Shown here: positions 52,851 to 62,548 of the stretch, one piece after another
How positions within the stretch are numbered: the stretch's first letter is position 1
How the letters are laid out: each line of letters opens with the position of its first letter
Origin: Allopusillimonas lactea
Lineage (GTDB): Bacteria > Pseudomonadota > Gammaproteobacteria > Burkholderiales > Burkholderiaceae_B
Assembly: GCF_021653995.1 (NCBI RefSeq)
Contig: NZ_JAJJOZ010000001.1
Location: forward strand, 682,001 to 746,000
Length of the DNA: 64,000 nucleotides
Direction: 5' to 3'
Notes under the pieces: model-generated
Database searches by the model: none
What the model saw: only the letters and a program-made list of their open reading frames with translations
Told to the model about the DNA's origin: nothing
Program-made: the position numbers and the translations under genes

Positions 52851-53828
52851 GTGAAAAACACTCTGACCCTCTATCGCACCCTGCCCCGCCACGATACACA
52901 CTGCGCCAGCGCGGTCACTATCGGCAATTTTGATGGCGTGCACCGCGGGCACCAGGCTATCTTGCGGCGCATGCGCGAGCAGGCTGCGCAACGTGGGCTC
53001 GCTCCCACCGTAATGACGTTCCATCCGCATCCACGCGCCTTTTTTGCCGAGCGCGGCCAGCGTCCGGAACTCATCCCCACCCAGATCAGCAGCCTGCGCG
53101 ACAAGCTGTGCGATCTTGCGGCTCACGGTGCCTGTCAAATCGTACTCAAGCGCTTCAATCAGGCACTGGCGGACATGTCCGCTGAAGACTTCATCGAGCA
53201 ATTGCTGGTGCGCGGCCTTGCAGCCCGCTGGCTGCTTGTGGGCGAAGACTTCCGCTTCGGCCACAAGCGCAGCGGCGATATCGACCTGCTGCGCAAGGCC
53301 GGGCGCACGCTGGGCTTCGACGTGGAAACCGTGGCCGATGTCGAAGACCAGCACGGACACCGCATCTCCAGTTCCGAACTGCGCACTGCTCTGGCCGTTG
53401 GGCAACTGCAACACGCCGAGCACCTTCTGGGGCATACCTACCGCATTTCAGGCCACGTCATACACGGCCAGAAACTCGGCCGCAGTATCGGCTACCCAAC
53501 GCTCAATATTGTGCCGCCCGCGCGCTGCGCTCTGCGGTCGGGCGTGTACGCGGTGCGCGCACACGGCCTGGGGCCTACGCCGCTCAATGGCGTAGCCAGC
53601 CTGGGCGTGCGGCCTACCGTCACTGAGGCCGGGCGCCTGCTGCTCGAAACCCACCTCTTCGACTGCCGCATCGATGCTTACGGTAAACTCATAAGCATTG
53701 AATTTCTCGCCTATTTGCGCGAAGAAGAAAAATTTCCGGATCTTCCCACAATGATCGCCGCCATCGACAACGATGCGCAGGGCGCTCGAGACTATTTCGC
53801 CTTCCATGGACTATCGAAACACCCTTAA
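52851..53828 (+). CDS. ribF: Bifunctional riboflavin kinase / FAD synthetase RibF
   Basis: A 325-residue protein. N-terminal FMN adenylyltransferase: SAVTIGNFDGVHRGHQAILR, TFHPHPRAFFA, VGEDFRFGHKRSGD, ISSSELRTAL. C-terminal riboflavin kinase: GHVIHGQKLGRSIGYPTLNI (PTxN), SGVYAVRA, GVASLGVRPT, IEFLAYLREEEKF. The GTG start at 52851 (MKNTLTLYR) is chosen by length. It overlaps ileS by 23 bases, the conserved ribF-ileS-lspA arrangement. Confidence 0.96.
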   Translation: MKNTLTLYRTLPRHDTHCASAVTIGNFDGVHRGHQAILRRMREQAAQRGLAPTVMTFHPHPRAFFAERGQRPELIPTQISSLRDKLCDLAAHGACQIVLKRFNQALADMSAEDFIEQLLVRGLAARWLLVGEDFRFGHKRSGDIDLLRKAGRTLGFDVETVADVEDQHGHRISSSELRTALAVGQLQHAEHLLGHTYRISGHVIHGQKLGRSIGYPTLNIVPPARCALRSGVYAVRAHGLGPTPLNGVASLGVRPTVTEAGRLLLETHLFDCRIDAYGKLISIEFLAYLREEEKFPDLPTMIAAIDNDAQGARDYFAFHGLSKHP

Positions 53829-56643
53829 CCTGCCTGATTCACCCTTCCCCATGCGGGGAGACCTCGCCAAGCGCGAACCCGGCTGGATCGCCGATTGGGA
53901 AGAAAACAAGATTTACGCGGCCATCCGGGAGGCAAGCAAGGGGCGCCCAAAGTTTGTGCTGCATGATGGCCCGCCGTATGCCAACGGCGACATCCACATC
54001 GGCCACGCCGTCAACAAAATCCTGAAGGACATCATCGTCAAGAGCCGCAATATGGCGGGCTTTGACGCCGTGTATGTGCCCGGCTGGGATTGCCACGGCA
54101 TGCCCATCGAAATCCAGATCGAAAAAAAGTACGGCAAGCACCTGCCGGTGGCCGAGGTACAGGCCAAGGCGCGGGCTTACGCGCTCGAGCAGATCGATCG
54201 CCAGCGCAAGGATTTCAAGCGCCTGGGCGTACTGGCCGACTGGGAAAAGCCCTACCTCACCATGAGCTACAGCAACGAGGCCGACGAGCTTCGCGTGCTG
54301 GCACGCATCCTCAAGAAGGGCTTTGTGTTCCGCGGCCTCAAGCCGGTGAACTGGTGTTTTGATTGCGGCTCGGCGCTGGCCGAAGCCGAAGTCGAGTACG
54401 CTGACCGCAAAGATCCGTCCATCCATACCGCTTTCGCCTTCGACGACAAGGCCAAGCTGGCTCAGGTGTTCGGCCTGCCCGAAGTCAGCGACGGCGCCAT
54501 CGTGATCTGGACCACCACGCCCTGGACGATCCCGGCGAACCAAGCGCTCAACGTACACCCCGAACACGACTACTCGCTGGTGAGGCTCGACAAGCCGCGC
54601 GCCACCGGCTCCATGCTGCTGCTGGCCACCGAGCGCGTCAAAGACTGTCTTGAAGAATGGAAGCTGAGCGGCAAGGTGGTCGCCACAGTAAAGGGTGAAG
54701 CGCTGGCCAACCTTGCCTTCCGCCATCCGCTGTACAACGCGCACGAAGGCTACCGGCGGCTGTCGCCTATCTACGCAGGCGACTATGTCACGCTCGACTC
54801 GGGTACCGGCGTGGTGCACTCTGCGCCCGCCTACGGCGTGGAAGACTTCATCTCGTGCAAGGCGCACGGCCTGGACGACGCAGACATCCTCAACCCAGTG
54901 ATGGGCGACGGCCACTATGCCGAAAGCCTGCCGCTGTTCGGCGGCATGTCGATCTGGAAAGCCAATCCTGTCATCATCGAGGCACTCAACGATGCAGGCG
55001 CGCTGCTTCATACCGAAATGGTGTCTCACAGCTACATGCATTGCTGGCGCCACAAGACGCCCGTGATTTACCGCGCCACCAGTCAATGGTTCGCCGGTAT
55101 GGACCGCCAGCCCACAGAAGGCCGTACGCTGCGCGAGGCAGCGCTCGAGGGCGTGGACAACACCGAGTTCTACCCAGCCTGGGGCCGCGCGCGCCTGCAC
55201 GCCATGATCGCCAACCGGCCCGACTGGACGCTCTCGCGCCAACGCCAATGGGGTGTGCCGATGGCCTTCTTCGTGCACAAAGAAACCGGCGCGCTGCATC
55301 CTCGCACAGTAGAGCTCCTCGAAGAAGTCGCACAGCGCGTCGAACAGCACGGCATCGAGGCCTGGCAATCGCTCGATCCGGCCGAATTGTTGGGCGACGA
55401 AGCCAGCCAGTACGAGAAAAACCGCGACACACTCGACGTATGGTTCGACTCCGGCAGCACCCATGCCACGGTATTGGGCGGCAAGGGCCACAACATGAAA
55501 GGCTCGCACGCCGATCTGCTGCAGTGGCCGGCCGACCTTTACCTGGAAGGCTCCGACCAGCACCGCGGATGGTTCCACTCATCGCTGCTGACCAGTTGCA
55601 TGCTGTACGGCCGCCCGCCCTACAAGGCGCTGCTCACACATGGCTTCGTGGTCGATGGCCAGGGCCGCAAGATGAGCAAGTCGGTGGGCAATGTGGTCGC
55701 GCCGCAAAAGGTGTCCGACACGCTGGGTGCCGAGATCCTGCGCTTGTGGACGGCCGCTACCGATTATTCCGGCGAGCTGTCCATCTCCGACGAAATCCTC
55801 AAACGCGTGGTCGAAAGCTATCGCCGCATCCGCAACACGCTCAAGTTCCTGCTGGGCAATCTGCACGGCTTTGACGCATCCTCCGACACCGTCGACCCAC
55901 AGCAGATGTTCGAGATCGACCGCTATGCACTGGCCATGACGGCGCAAATGCAGGCCGAGGTGCTCGATTGCTATCAACGCTACGAGTTCCATCCCGCAGT
56001 GGCGCGCCTGCAGATATTTTGCTCCGAAGACCTCGGCGCCTTCTATCTGGACATCCTTAAAGACCGGCTCTACACAACCGGGCAGAACAGCTTGGCGCGC
56101 CGCTCGGCCCAAACAGCCCTGTACCACATCACGCACAGCCTGCTGCGCCTGATGGCGCCCATCCTGTCGTTCACGGCAGAAGAAGCGTGGCGCAACCTGA
56201 ACCAGGGCGCCTCGGTGCAAACCATCTTCACAGAGCTGTACCACACCCTGCCCGAGACGGTCGGCACGGATGCGCTGCTGGGCAAGTGGAAGCGCCTGCG
56301 CGAAATCCGCGCCGAAGCAATGCGCCGCATCGAAGAAGTGCGCACCCGCGGCGAAATCGGCTCATCCCTGGCAGCCGAACTCGACATCTATGCCGACGGC
56401 GATGATCACGCACTGCTGGCAAGCCTGAATGACGACTTGCGTTTTGTGCTGATTGTTTCGCGTGCGACAGTCCACAAGGCACCGGGAGAGTTGCGCATCG
56501 AGGTGCAGGCCACCAAGGCCACCAAGTGCGAGCGCTGCTGGCACCACCGCGACGACGTCGGCAGCGATCCCGCGCATCCAACGCTGTGCGGGCGTTGTGT
56601 CAGCAACCTTTTCGGCCAGGGCGAGCACCGCGAACATGCCTGA
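53806..56643 (+). CDS. ileS: Isoleucyl-tRNA synthetase
   Basis: A 945-residue class Ia enzyme: HDGPPYANGDIHIGHAVNKI (HIGH), VYVPGWDCHGMPIEIQIEKK, editing domain with WTTTPWTIPANQAL, GRKMSKSVGNV (KMSKS), and a C-terminal zinc site CERCWHHRDD ... LCGRCVSNL. This is the typical bacterial IleS1. The start at 53806 (MDYRNTLNLPDSPFP) matches the family N-terminus inside the ribF 3' end. lspA starts within its last codons. Confidence 0.98.
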   Translation: MDYRNTLNLPDSPFPMRGDLAKREPGWIADWEENKIYAAIREASKGRPKFVLHDGPPYANGDIHIGHAVNKILKDIIVKSRNMAGFDAVYVPGWDCHGMPIEIQIEKKYGKHLPVAEVQAKARAYALEQIDRQRKDFKRLGVLADWEKPYLTMSYSNEADELRVLARILKKGFVFRGLKPVNWCFDCGSALAEAEVEYADRKDPSIHTAFAFDDKAKLAQVFGLPEVSDGAIVIWTTTPWTIPANQALNVHPEHDYSLVRLDKPRATGSMLLLATERVKDCLEEWKLSGKVVATVKGEALANLAFRHPLYNAHEGYRRLSPIYAGDYVTLDSGTGVVHSAPAYGVEDFISCKAHGLDDADILNPVMGDGHYAESLPLFGGMSIWKANPVIIEALNDAGALLHTEMVSHSYMHCWRHKTPVIYRATSQWFAGMDRQPTEGRTLREAALEGVDNTEFYPAWGRARLHAMIANRPDWTLSRQRQWGVPMAFFVHKETGALHPRTVELLEEVAQRVEQHGIEAWQSLDPAELLGDEASQYEKNRDTLDVWFDSGSTHATVLGGKGHNMKGSHADLLQWPADLYLEGSDQHRGWFHSSLLTSCMLYGRPPYKALLTHGFVVDGQGRKMSKSVGNVVAPQKVSDTLGAEILRLWTAATDYSGELSISDEILKRVVESYRRIRNTLKFLLGNLHGFDASSDTVDPQQMFEIDRYALAMTAQMQAEVLDCYQRYEFHPAVARLQIFCSEDLGAFYLDILKDRLYTTGQNSLARRSAQTALYHITHSLLRLMAPILSFTAEEAWRNLNQGASVQTIFTELYHTLPETVGTDALLGKWKRLREIRAEAMRRIEEVRTRGEIGSSLAAELDIYADGDDHALLASLNDDLRFVLIVSRATVHKAPGELRIEVQATKATKCERCWHHRDDVGSDPAHPTLCGRCVSNLFGQGEHREHA

Positions 56644-57208
56644 TCACGGCCATCCGTCCTCCTCGCCGCCCGCTGTCGGTGCGGCACAAGGCGCGGCCCC
56701 CGCAAAGCCCGCGCGGGGCCGCTTCTGGGCTTGGTTGCTCACCGCGGCGCTTATCATCGTGGCCGACCAACTCACCAAGGTGTATTTCGATACACGTCTG
56801 GCCTATGGCGAACGCTGGCCCTTGCTGCCGTTTTTCGACTTCACCTTGCTGTACAACCCTGGTGCCGCTTTCAGCTTCCTGGCCAGCGGCGAAGGCTGGC
56901 AGCGTTGGTTCTTCACCGCCGTCGCCCTCGGTGCGACGGTGCTGATCCTGTATCTGCTGCGCCGCAATCCGCATCAACCACTCTTCTGCGCGGCGCTGGC
57001 CCTCATACTGGGCGGGGCTGTCGGCAATGTGATTGACCGCATCCAGCACGGCCATGTAATTGATTTTCTGCTATTTTATTGGCGCAACTGGTATTTTCCG
57101 GCTTTCAACGTGGCCGACATCGCCATCACGTGCGGTGCCATCCTGCTGATACTCGACGAACTGCTGCGCATGCGGCGCGAGCGGCGCGGCGCAGCCTCCC
57201 GCTCCTGA
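56636..57208 (+). CDS. lspA: Lipoprotein signal peptidase LspA
   Basis: A 190-residue integral aspartyl peptidase with four helices: WAWLLTAALIIVADQLTKVY, LLYNPGAAFSFLASG, GGAVGNVIDRIQHGHVIDFL (first catalytic Asp region), YFPAFNVADIAITCGAILLI (second catalytic Asp). It removes prolipoprotein signal peptides. The N-terminal ~35 residues (Pro/Ala-rich) extend beyond E. coli LspA. The start at 56636 overlaps ileS by eight bases; a later start without the extension is possible. Confidence 0.95.
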   Translation: MPDHGHPSSSPPAVGAAQGAAPAKPARGRFWAWLLTAALIIVADQLTKVYFDTRLAYGERWPLLPFFDFTLLYNPGAAFSFLASGEGWQRWFFTAVALGATVLILYLLRRNPHQPLFCAALALILGGAVGNVIDRIQHGHVIDFLLFYWRNWYFPAFNVADIAITCGAILLILDELLRMRRERRGAASRS

Positions 57209-57236
57209 ACCTATCGGCCTACGTGCCACCGTCTTC

Positions 57237-58445
57237 ATGGCTGAACTTGCAAACAAACGTATCGTGTTGGGGTTGACGGGCGGCATTGCCTGCTACAAGG
57301 TTGCCGAGCTGCTGCGTCGGGCGCAGGACGAAGGTGCAACCTTCGACGTCGTCATGACGGATGCCGCTACAAAGTTCATTACACCGATCACCATGCAGGC
57401 CCTGTCAGGGAGCCCGGTTTACCTGGATGCCTGGGACAATCGCGTGCCGAACAACATGGCGCACATCAATCTAACCCGCGGCGCCGACGCCATATTGATC
57501 GCGCCCGCCAGCACAGATTTCATTGCCCGCCTGGCCAACGGCCTGGCCGACGACCTGCTCTCGACGCTGTGCGTAGCCAAAGGCGCCTGCCCTCTGCTTG
57601 TGGCCCCAGCCATGAACCGCGAAATGTGGCTGCACCCAGCAACCCAGCGAAATGCCGCCACCCTGCGCGGCGACGGCGCCACCATACTGGGCCCGGCCGA
57701 AGGAAGCCAGGCCTGCGGCGAAACCGGCAGCGGGCGCATGCTGGAACCGGCGGAACTACTGCATGAGTTGATCGCCTTCTTCCAGCCCAAGGTGCTGCAC
57801 GGCCGACGGGTGCTCATCACCGCTGGGCCTACTTCCGAAGACATCGACCCCGTGCGCGTCATCACCAACCGCTCATCGGGAAAAATGGGCTATGCGATCG
57901 CCCGCGCGGCGCGCGAAGCCGGCGCCGATGTGGTACTGGTGTCGGGCCCCACTGCGCTTGACGCCCCCTATGGTGTGCCACGCATCAGCGTTCGCAGTGC
58001 ACGCCAGATGCATGCCGCCGTCATGAACGAGGCAGGGATGGCAGACATTTTCATTTCTGTCGCAGCCGTTGCTGATTGGGGCGTCGCCAACCCCAGCGCC
58101 CATAAGCTCAAGAAGCAGGATGACGCGAAACCTCCCGTCATCGAATTTTCCGCCAACCCGGATATACTGGCGGAAGTGGCTGGCATGCAATCCGGCCCCT
58201 GGTGCGTGGGCTTTGCCGCCGAAACCGAAAACCTCAGCGCACACGCGCAGGCTAAGCGCGCGCGCAAGGGGGTTCCGTTGCTGGTGGGCAACCTGGCCCA
58301 GCACGCCATGGATGCCGACCACACCGAGCTCGTACTGTTCGACAACGCTGGCGAGCACGCGCTGCCGTCTCTCCCCAAGCTCGATGCCGCACGCGCGCTG
58401 GTGCGCGCCATCGCCGAACGCCTGCCCCGCAGCCCCAGGCCCTGA
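57237..58445 (+). CDS. coaBC: Bifunctional phosphopantothenoylcysteine decarboxylase/synthetase CoaBC
   Basis: A 402-residue protein. N-terminal CoaC flavoprotein: VLGLTGGIACYKVAELLRRA, VMTDAATKFITPITMQALSG, NNMAHINLTRGADAILIAPA (active His), APAMNREMW. C-terminal CoaB: ITAGPTSEDIDPVRVITNRS, SSGKMGYAIARAAREAGADV, AVADWGV, and HKLKKQDDAKP with the catalytic Lys. It carries out two steps from phosphopantothenate to phosphopantetheine in CoA synthesis. Confidence 0.97.
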   Translation: MAELANKRIVLGLTGGIACYKVAELLRRAQDEGATFDVVMTDAATKFITPITMQALSGSPVYLDAWDNRVPNNMAHINLTRGADAILIAPASTDFIARLANGLADDLLSTLCVAKGACPLLVAPAMNREMWLHPATQRNAATLRGDGATILGPAEGSQACGETGSGRMLEPAELLHELIAFFQPKVLHGRRVLITAGPTSEDIDPVRVITNRSSGKMGYAIARAAREAGADVVLVSGPTALDAPYGVPRISVRSARQMHAAVMNEAGMADIFISVAAVADWGVANPSAHKLKKQDDAKPPVIEFSANPDILAEVAGMQSGPWCVGFAAETENLSAHAQAKRARKGVPLLVGNLAQHAMDADHTELVLFDNAGEHALPSLPKLDAARALVRAIAERLPRSPRP

Positions 58446-58487
58446 GGTGCGGCCATCGCAGCGCTTCTCGCCCCGATACGGAGCCCA

Positions 58488-59120
58488 ATGGACCAATACC
58501 TGCCCCCGCTACTTACCTTCATCCAGGACAATCACGCATATGCCGGCCCCATTCTGGCGCTGCTTTGCCTGGGTGAATCCCTGCTCATTATCGGCCTGCT
58601 CATCCCCGCCTCGGTAGTCATGCTCGTCATGGGCGGGCTCGTCGGAGGCGGCATGGTAGAACCCGTGCCGGTACTGCTGTGGGGTATGGCTGGCGCCATA
58701 GTGGGCGACGCTATCTCCTATTTTATTGGCCTTTGGTTGGGGCCAACCCTTCTGAACAAATGGCCGCTGAAGCACCAGCGCCGTGCAGTGGCCCGTGCGC
58801 GCCTGTTATTCATGAAGCATGGCGCCAAGGCCGTGTTCGTGGGCCGCTTCATGGGGCCCCTGCGGGCTGTCGCGCCCACAGTGGCCGGCATGCTCAAGAT
58901 GCGCCATTTGCGCTTCCAGCTCGCCAATATCGCCTCCGCGGTGGCCTGGCTGCCCATTATGCTGCTGCCCGGCTATCTCACGGGTCGTGGCATGCAAGCC
59001 ATGGGCGGCAACATGAGCTTTAGTATTCTGCTCACCGGTGTGCTCTCCATCGTCATGGCCGTCTGGATCGGCAAGAGCATGCTGACCAAGCGCCGCACAC
59101 CGGGCAAGCCAGGGCTTTGA
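58488..59120 (+). CDS. DedA-family inner-membrane protein
   Basis: A 210-residue membrane protein of the DedA/SNARE-associated (VTT) family. FLGEPLLIIGLLIPASVVML-like LCLGESLLIIGLLIPASVVM, GMAGAIVGDAISYFIGLWLG, and the conserved ARFMGPLR-type segment FVGRFMGPLRAVAPTVAGML are present. DedA proteins translocate lipid carriers or maintain proton-motive force. GGAG precedes the ATG. Four to five helices are predicted. It follows coaBC by 42 bases. Confidence 0.93.
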   Translation: MDQYLPPLLTFIQDNHAYAGPILALLCLGESLLIIGLLIPASVVMLVMGGLVGGGMVEPVPVLLWGMAGAIVGDAISYFIGLWLGPTLLNKWPLKHQRRAVARARLLFMKHGAKAVFVGRFMGPLRAVAPTVAGMLKMRHLRFQLANIASAVAWLPIMLLPGYLTGRGMQAMGGNMSFSILLTGVLSIVMAVWIGKSMLTKRRTPGKPGL

Positions 59121-59252
59121 TCAAACGGGGGTACGAGCAGCCTGTCGGTCGCTCACTTGCGCGCTAATTGCACCGTGCCACCCCCTACACTTGCGCGCAC
59201 CCGCTCTCCGGCGACATCCTCCTTCTCACACACAGCTATTGCGATTTATCCC

Positions 59253-59714
59253 ATGCATCGAAGAATAGAAGCCCGTATCGTCAATCCGCTACTTGGCAAT
59301 ACAATCGCCACCCCCGAATATGCAACCGACGGCTCCGCAGCCATGGATTTGCGGGCATGCATCGACGCACCCGTCACGCTGGCGCCCGGCGGCCGCGCAC
59401 TGGTCAAGACGGGGCTGGCAATCAATATGATGGACCCGGCCCTGGTGGCCATTGTGGCGTCGCGCTCGGGCTTGTCGCTCAAGCATGGCGTGCGGGTGGC
59501 ACAGGGTATTGGTGTAATCGATGCTGATTATCACGGCGAAATCGGCGTGATCCTGGCCAACGACAGCCAGGAAGCCTATGTCGTGCAGCCGGGTGAACGC
59601 ATCGCCCAGTTGATGTTCCAACCCGTCGTGCAGGTAAGCCTCCAGCTTGTGGAGGAGTTTTCCACCGAAACAGAACGCGGTGCCGGCGGCTTCGGCAGCA
59701 CCGGCAAGCACTGA
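59253..59714 (+). CDS. dut: Deoxyuridine 5'-triphosphate nucleotidohydrolase
   Basis: A 153-residue trimeric dUTPase with all five motifs: AAMDLRACID (1), SRSGLSLKHGV (2), GVIDADYHGEIGVIL (3), GERIAQLMFQP (4) and ERGAGGFGSTG (5). It keeps dUTP low and supplies dUMP. The next gene upstream with a link is coaBC, a common dut neighbour. The start at 59253 (MHRRIEARI) fits the family length. Confidence 0.97.
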   Translation: MHRRIEARIVNPLLGNTIATPEYATDGSAAMDLRACIDAPVTLAPGGRALVKTGLAINMMDPALVAIVASRSGLSLKHGVRVAQGIGVIDADYHGEIGVILANDSQEAYVVQPGERIAQLMFQPVVQVSLQLVEEFSTETERGAGGFGSTGKH

Positions 59715-59877
59715 CGCACCAATCGGGCGGCATCACATTCGCGTGCCCCCGGATTGCCAGATAGAGGGTTGCGCATCAAGCAGGCGCTTAAAGGCGAACG
59801 CCCGGCGACACACCGCAACGGCGGCGCTTACCAATACAATAGGGCCTGCCCGCAAAGCACCGCGAGACTGGCGCTGG

Positions 59878-60612
59878 TCAGGCAAGCGCTTCTTCGCCCA
59901 GATAAGCCGCCCTCACCTTGGGATCATGCAGCAAGCTCGCTGAGGGCGCCTGCAGGATAATATTGCCTGATTCCATCACATAGCCGCGCTGGCTCACTTC
60001 CAGCGCCAGGCGCGCGTTCTGCTCGATGAGCAGTATGGTGACGCCTTCGGCGGCGATGGCGCGCACCACCTCGAAGATTTTTTCCACCATCAAGGGCGCT
60101 AGCCCCATGGACGGTTCGTCCAACAACAAGAGGCGCGGGCGGGAAATCATGGCACGGCCCATGGCCAGCATTTGCTGCTCGCCGCCCGACAGCGTGCCGG
60201 CCGACTGGGCGCGCCGCTCCGCCAGGCGCGGGAACAGTTCGAACACATGCTCGGTATCGCGCCGGACAGCCGCCTGGTCGCGCCGACTGTACCCGCCCAT
60301 GGCAAGGTTCTCGGCGATCGTCAACTGCCCGAAAATACCCCGCCCTTCGGGCACCATGACCAAGCCCTGTCGTACCAGTTGGAAAGATGGCTTGCCTTTG
60401 ATGGATGTGCCGTCGTAAATGATATCGCCGCCCGCGACCGGCACCAGGCCGCAAATGGCCCGCAGGGTGGTGCTTTTGCCAGCGCCGTTTGCGCCGATCA
60501 GGCAGACCAGTTCACCCTTGCCCACCCGAAGATCGACGCCGCGCACGGCCCGAATGCCTCCGTAGGCGACTTCCAGCTGCCGTATATCGAGCAGCACATC
60601 GTGTTCATTCAT
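59878..60612 (-). CDS. livF: Branched-chain amino acid ABC transporter ATPase LivF
   Basis: A 244-residue ATPase with LEVAYGGIRAVRGVDLRVGK, Walker A GANGAGKST, VPEGRGIFGQLTIAENLAMG (the LivF Q-loop region), signature LSGGEQQMLAMGRAM and Walker B LLLLDEPSMGLAPLMV. It is one of two ATPases of the LIV-I-type HAAT importer. The start overlaps the livG stop by four bases. Confidence 0.95.
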   Translation of the reverse strand: MNEHDVLLDIRQLEVAYGGIRAVRGVDLRVGKGELVCLIGANGAGKSTTLRAICGLVPVAGGDIIYDGTSIKGKPSFQLVRQGLVMVPEGRGIFGQLTIAENLAMGGYSRRDQAAVRRDTEHVFELFPRLAERRAQSAGTLSGGEQQMLAMGRAMISRPRLLLLDEPSMGLAPLMVEKIFEVVRAIAAEGVTILLIEQNARLALEVSQRGYVMESGNIILQAPSASLLHDPKVRAAYLGEEALA

Positions 60613-61445
60613 GATGTTTCCTCATGGGCCGCCTCGGCCGCCCCCGTGCCCAGATAAGCCTCAATGACGCGCGGGTTGCGCTGCACGTCAGCCGGCTTGC
60701 CTTCGGCGAGTACCTTGCCGTATTCCAGCACCAGTACGCGATTGCACAAGCCCATCACGAGCTTCATGTCGTGCTCGATCAACAGCACCGTAACGCCGTC
60801 GTCGCGTATCTTCTCGATCAGGCGCCGCAATACCACGGTTTCGGAGGCATTCATGCCCGCTGCGGGCTCGTCCAGCGCCAATAACGCGGGATCCGTCGCC
60901 AGCGCTCGCGCGATCTCCAGCCGACGCTGATCGCCGTATGACAGCGAGCTGGCAACATCATTGGCGCGCTGCACAATGCCCACGTAGTCGAGCAACTCAT
61001 AAGCGCGCTGTTCGATCGCCGCCTCTTCGCGCCGCGTGGCGCGGTTGCGCGCAACCGCGCCGAACACGCCGGCACGCGTTCGCACATGGCGGCCAATCAT
61101 CACGTTTTCGATGGCACTAAGGTTGCCGAAGAGCCGAATGTTCTGAAAGGTGCGAGCGATGCCGACCGCGGCGATCTGGTGCGGCTTCAGGCGTGTGAGC
61201 TGATGGCCCAGGAAATTACACGTGCCCGACTCTGGCACATAGAGGCTGGTGAGCACATTGAACAGCGTGGTTTTACCCGCGCCGTTGGGGCCGATCAAGC
61301 CATAGATGTCGCCCTTGCAGATGGAAAAGCTGACCTCGGACAGCGCCTGCAGGCCGCCGAAACGCTTGCTGAGCTTATTGGCGACCAGCAGCAGTTCGGG
61401 CATGGAGCGCGCGTCGGGATTGGTGGTAGCGGTCGTCAGACTCAT
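60609..61445 (-). CDS. livG: Branched-chain amino acid ABC transporter ATPase LivG
   Basis: A 278-residue ATPase: LSKRFGGLQALSEVSFSICK, Walker A GPNGAGKTTLFNVLTSLYVP, GIARTFQNIRLFGNLSAIEN (LivG Q-loop), ASSLSYGDQRRLEIARAL signature, LALDEPAAGMNASETV. The N-terminal ~15 residues before LLVANKLSKRF are a short extension. It overlaps both livM and livF by four bases. Confidence 0.95.
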   Translation of the reverse strand: MSLTTATTNPDARSMPELLLVANKLSKRFGGLQALSEVSFSICKGDIYGLIGPNGAGKTTLFNVLTSLYVPESGTCNFLGHQLTRLKPHQIAAVGIARTFQNIRLFGNLSAIENVMIGRHVRTRAGVFGAVARNRATRREEAAIEQRAYELLDYVGIVQRANDVASSLSYGDQRRLEIARALATDPALLALDEPAAGMNASETVVLRRLIEKIRDDGVTVLLIEHDMKLVMGLCNRVLVLEYGKVLAEGKPADVQRNPRVIEAYLGTGAAEAAHEETS

Positions 61446-62548
61446 GCGTGCTCCTTGCCTGGACGCGCCAGTTCACGGCGACGCACAGCCGACGGCCATA
61501 GCCCCGCGGGCCGGAAGATCATTACCAGCACCAAGGCGAAACCGAACATCAGCATGCGTATGCCTTCGGGATCGAGCACAACATCACCAAAGACAGCTTG
61601 TTGCAGCGGCACCACCACGGCGCGCAGCACCTCGGGAAACACTGACAGCAGCAAGGCGCCCAGGATGACCCCCGGGATGTGCCCCATGCCGCCCAACACC
61701 ACCATGCACAACACCGAAATGGACTCAGTGAGGCTGAAGCTTTCGGGGCTGACAAAGCCCTGCATCGAGGCGAACATTGCGCCTGCCACGCCGCCGAAGG
61801 TGGCGCCCATGGAGAAGGCCAGCAACTTGATATTGCGCGTATTGATGCCCATGGCCTTGGCCGCGATCTCGTCTTCGCGCACTGCCTCCCAGGCGCGCCC
61901 GATACGGGAATTCTGGAGGCGCACACAGATGAACACGATAGCCAATACGCAGAACAGCAACAGGTAGTAGTATTTTTCAGGCCCTGTGATGCGAAAACCG
62001 AAGATCTCCTGCGAGCGGCCGAACATGAACTCGCCAATCTTGAAGGTATCTACCCGGTTTATGCCCTGCGGTCCGTTGGTAATGTTGATGGGCGCATCCA
62101 GGTTGTTCATGAAGATACGCACAATTTCGCCGAACCCCAGCGTGACAATGGCGAGGTAGTCGCCGCGTAGCTTGAGCGTTGGCGCCCCAAGCAGCGCGCC
62201 GGCCACGGCCGCCAGCAACAGACCGGCCGGCAGTACCACCCAGAACGGCAGATGCAGGCCAAAGTGCGGCGAGGCCAGCAAGGCCCACACATAAGCGCCC
62301 ACTGCGTAGAACGCAATGTAGCCAAGATCAAGTAGGCCGGCAAAGCCAACCACCACATTCAGACCCAAGGCCAGCATCACATACAGCAAGGCGAAATTGA
62401 GCGTGCGTATCCAGCTCTGCCCGACCAGGCCCAGCAAAAAGGGCAGCACGGCGAGCACGACGCCGAACGCGAAGATGCCCAACCACACCCGCGCAGGCGT
62501 ACGCGGGCGAGATGCCGTATATACGCCGGCAATCGTATCCCGGTTCAT
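61442..62548 (-). CDS. livM: Branched-chain amino acid ABC transporter permease LivM
   Basis: A 368-residue membrane protein: LNFALLYVMLALGLNVVVGF, AGLLDLGYIAFYAVGAYVWA, LRGDYLAIVTLGFGEIVRIF, and the EAA-like loop SRIGRAWEAVREDEIAAKAM. The QNSRIGRAWEA and GFVSPESFSLTESISVLCM segments are typical of LivM. It forms the membrane path with LivH. Confidence 0.96.
   Translation of the reverse strand: MNRDTIAGVYTASRPRTPARVWLGIFAFGVVLAVLPFLLGLVGQSWIRTLNFALLYVMLALGLNVVVGFAGLLDLGYIAFYAVGAYVWALLASPHFGLHLPFWVVLPAGLLLAAVAGALLGAPTLKLRGDYLAIVTLGFGEIVRIFMNNLDAPINITNGPQGINRVDTFKIGEFMFGRSQEIFGFRITGPEKYYYLLLFCVLAIVFICVRLQNSRIGRAWEAVREDEIAAKAMGINTRNIKLLAFSMGATFGGVAGAMFASMQGFVSPESFSLTESISVLCMVVLGGMGHIPGVILGALLLSVFPEVLRAVVVPLQQAVFGDVVLDPEGIRMLMFGFALVLVMIFRPAGLWPSAVRRRELARPGKEHA

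Noticed and set aside
53839..55578. 579-codon open frame antisense to ileS
   Set aside because: The same effect over a certain ileS gene; no start context or motif.
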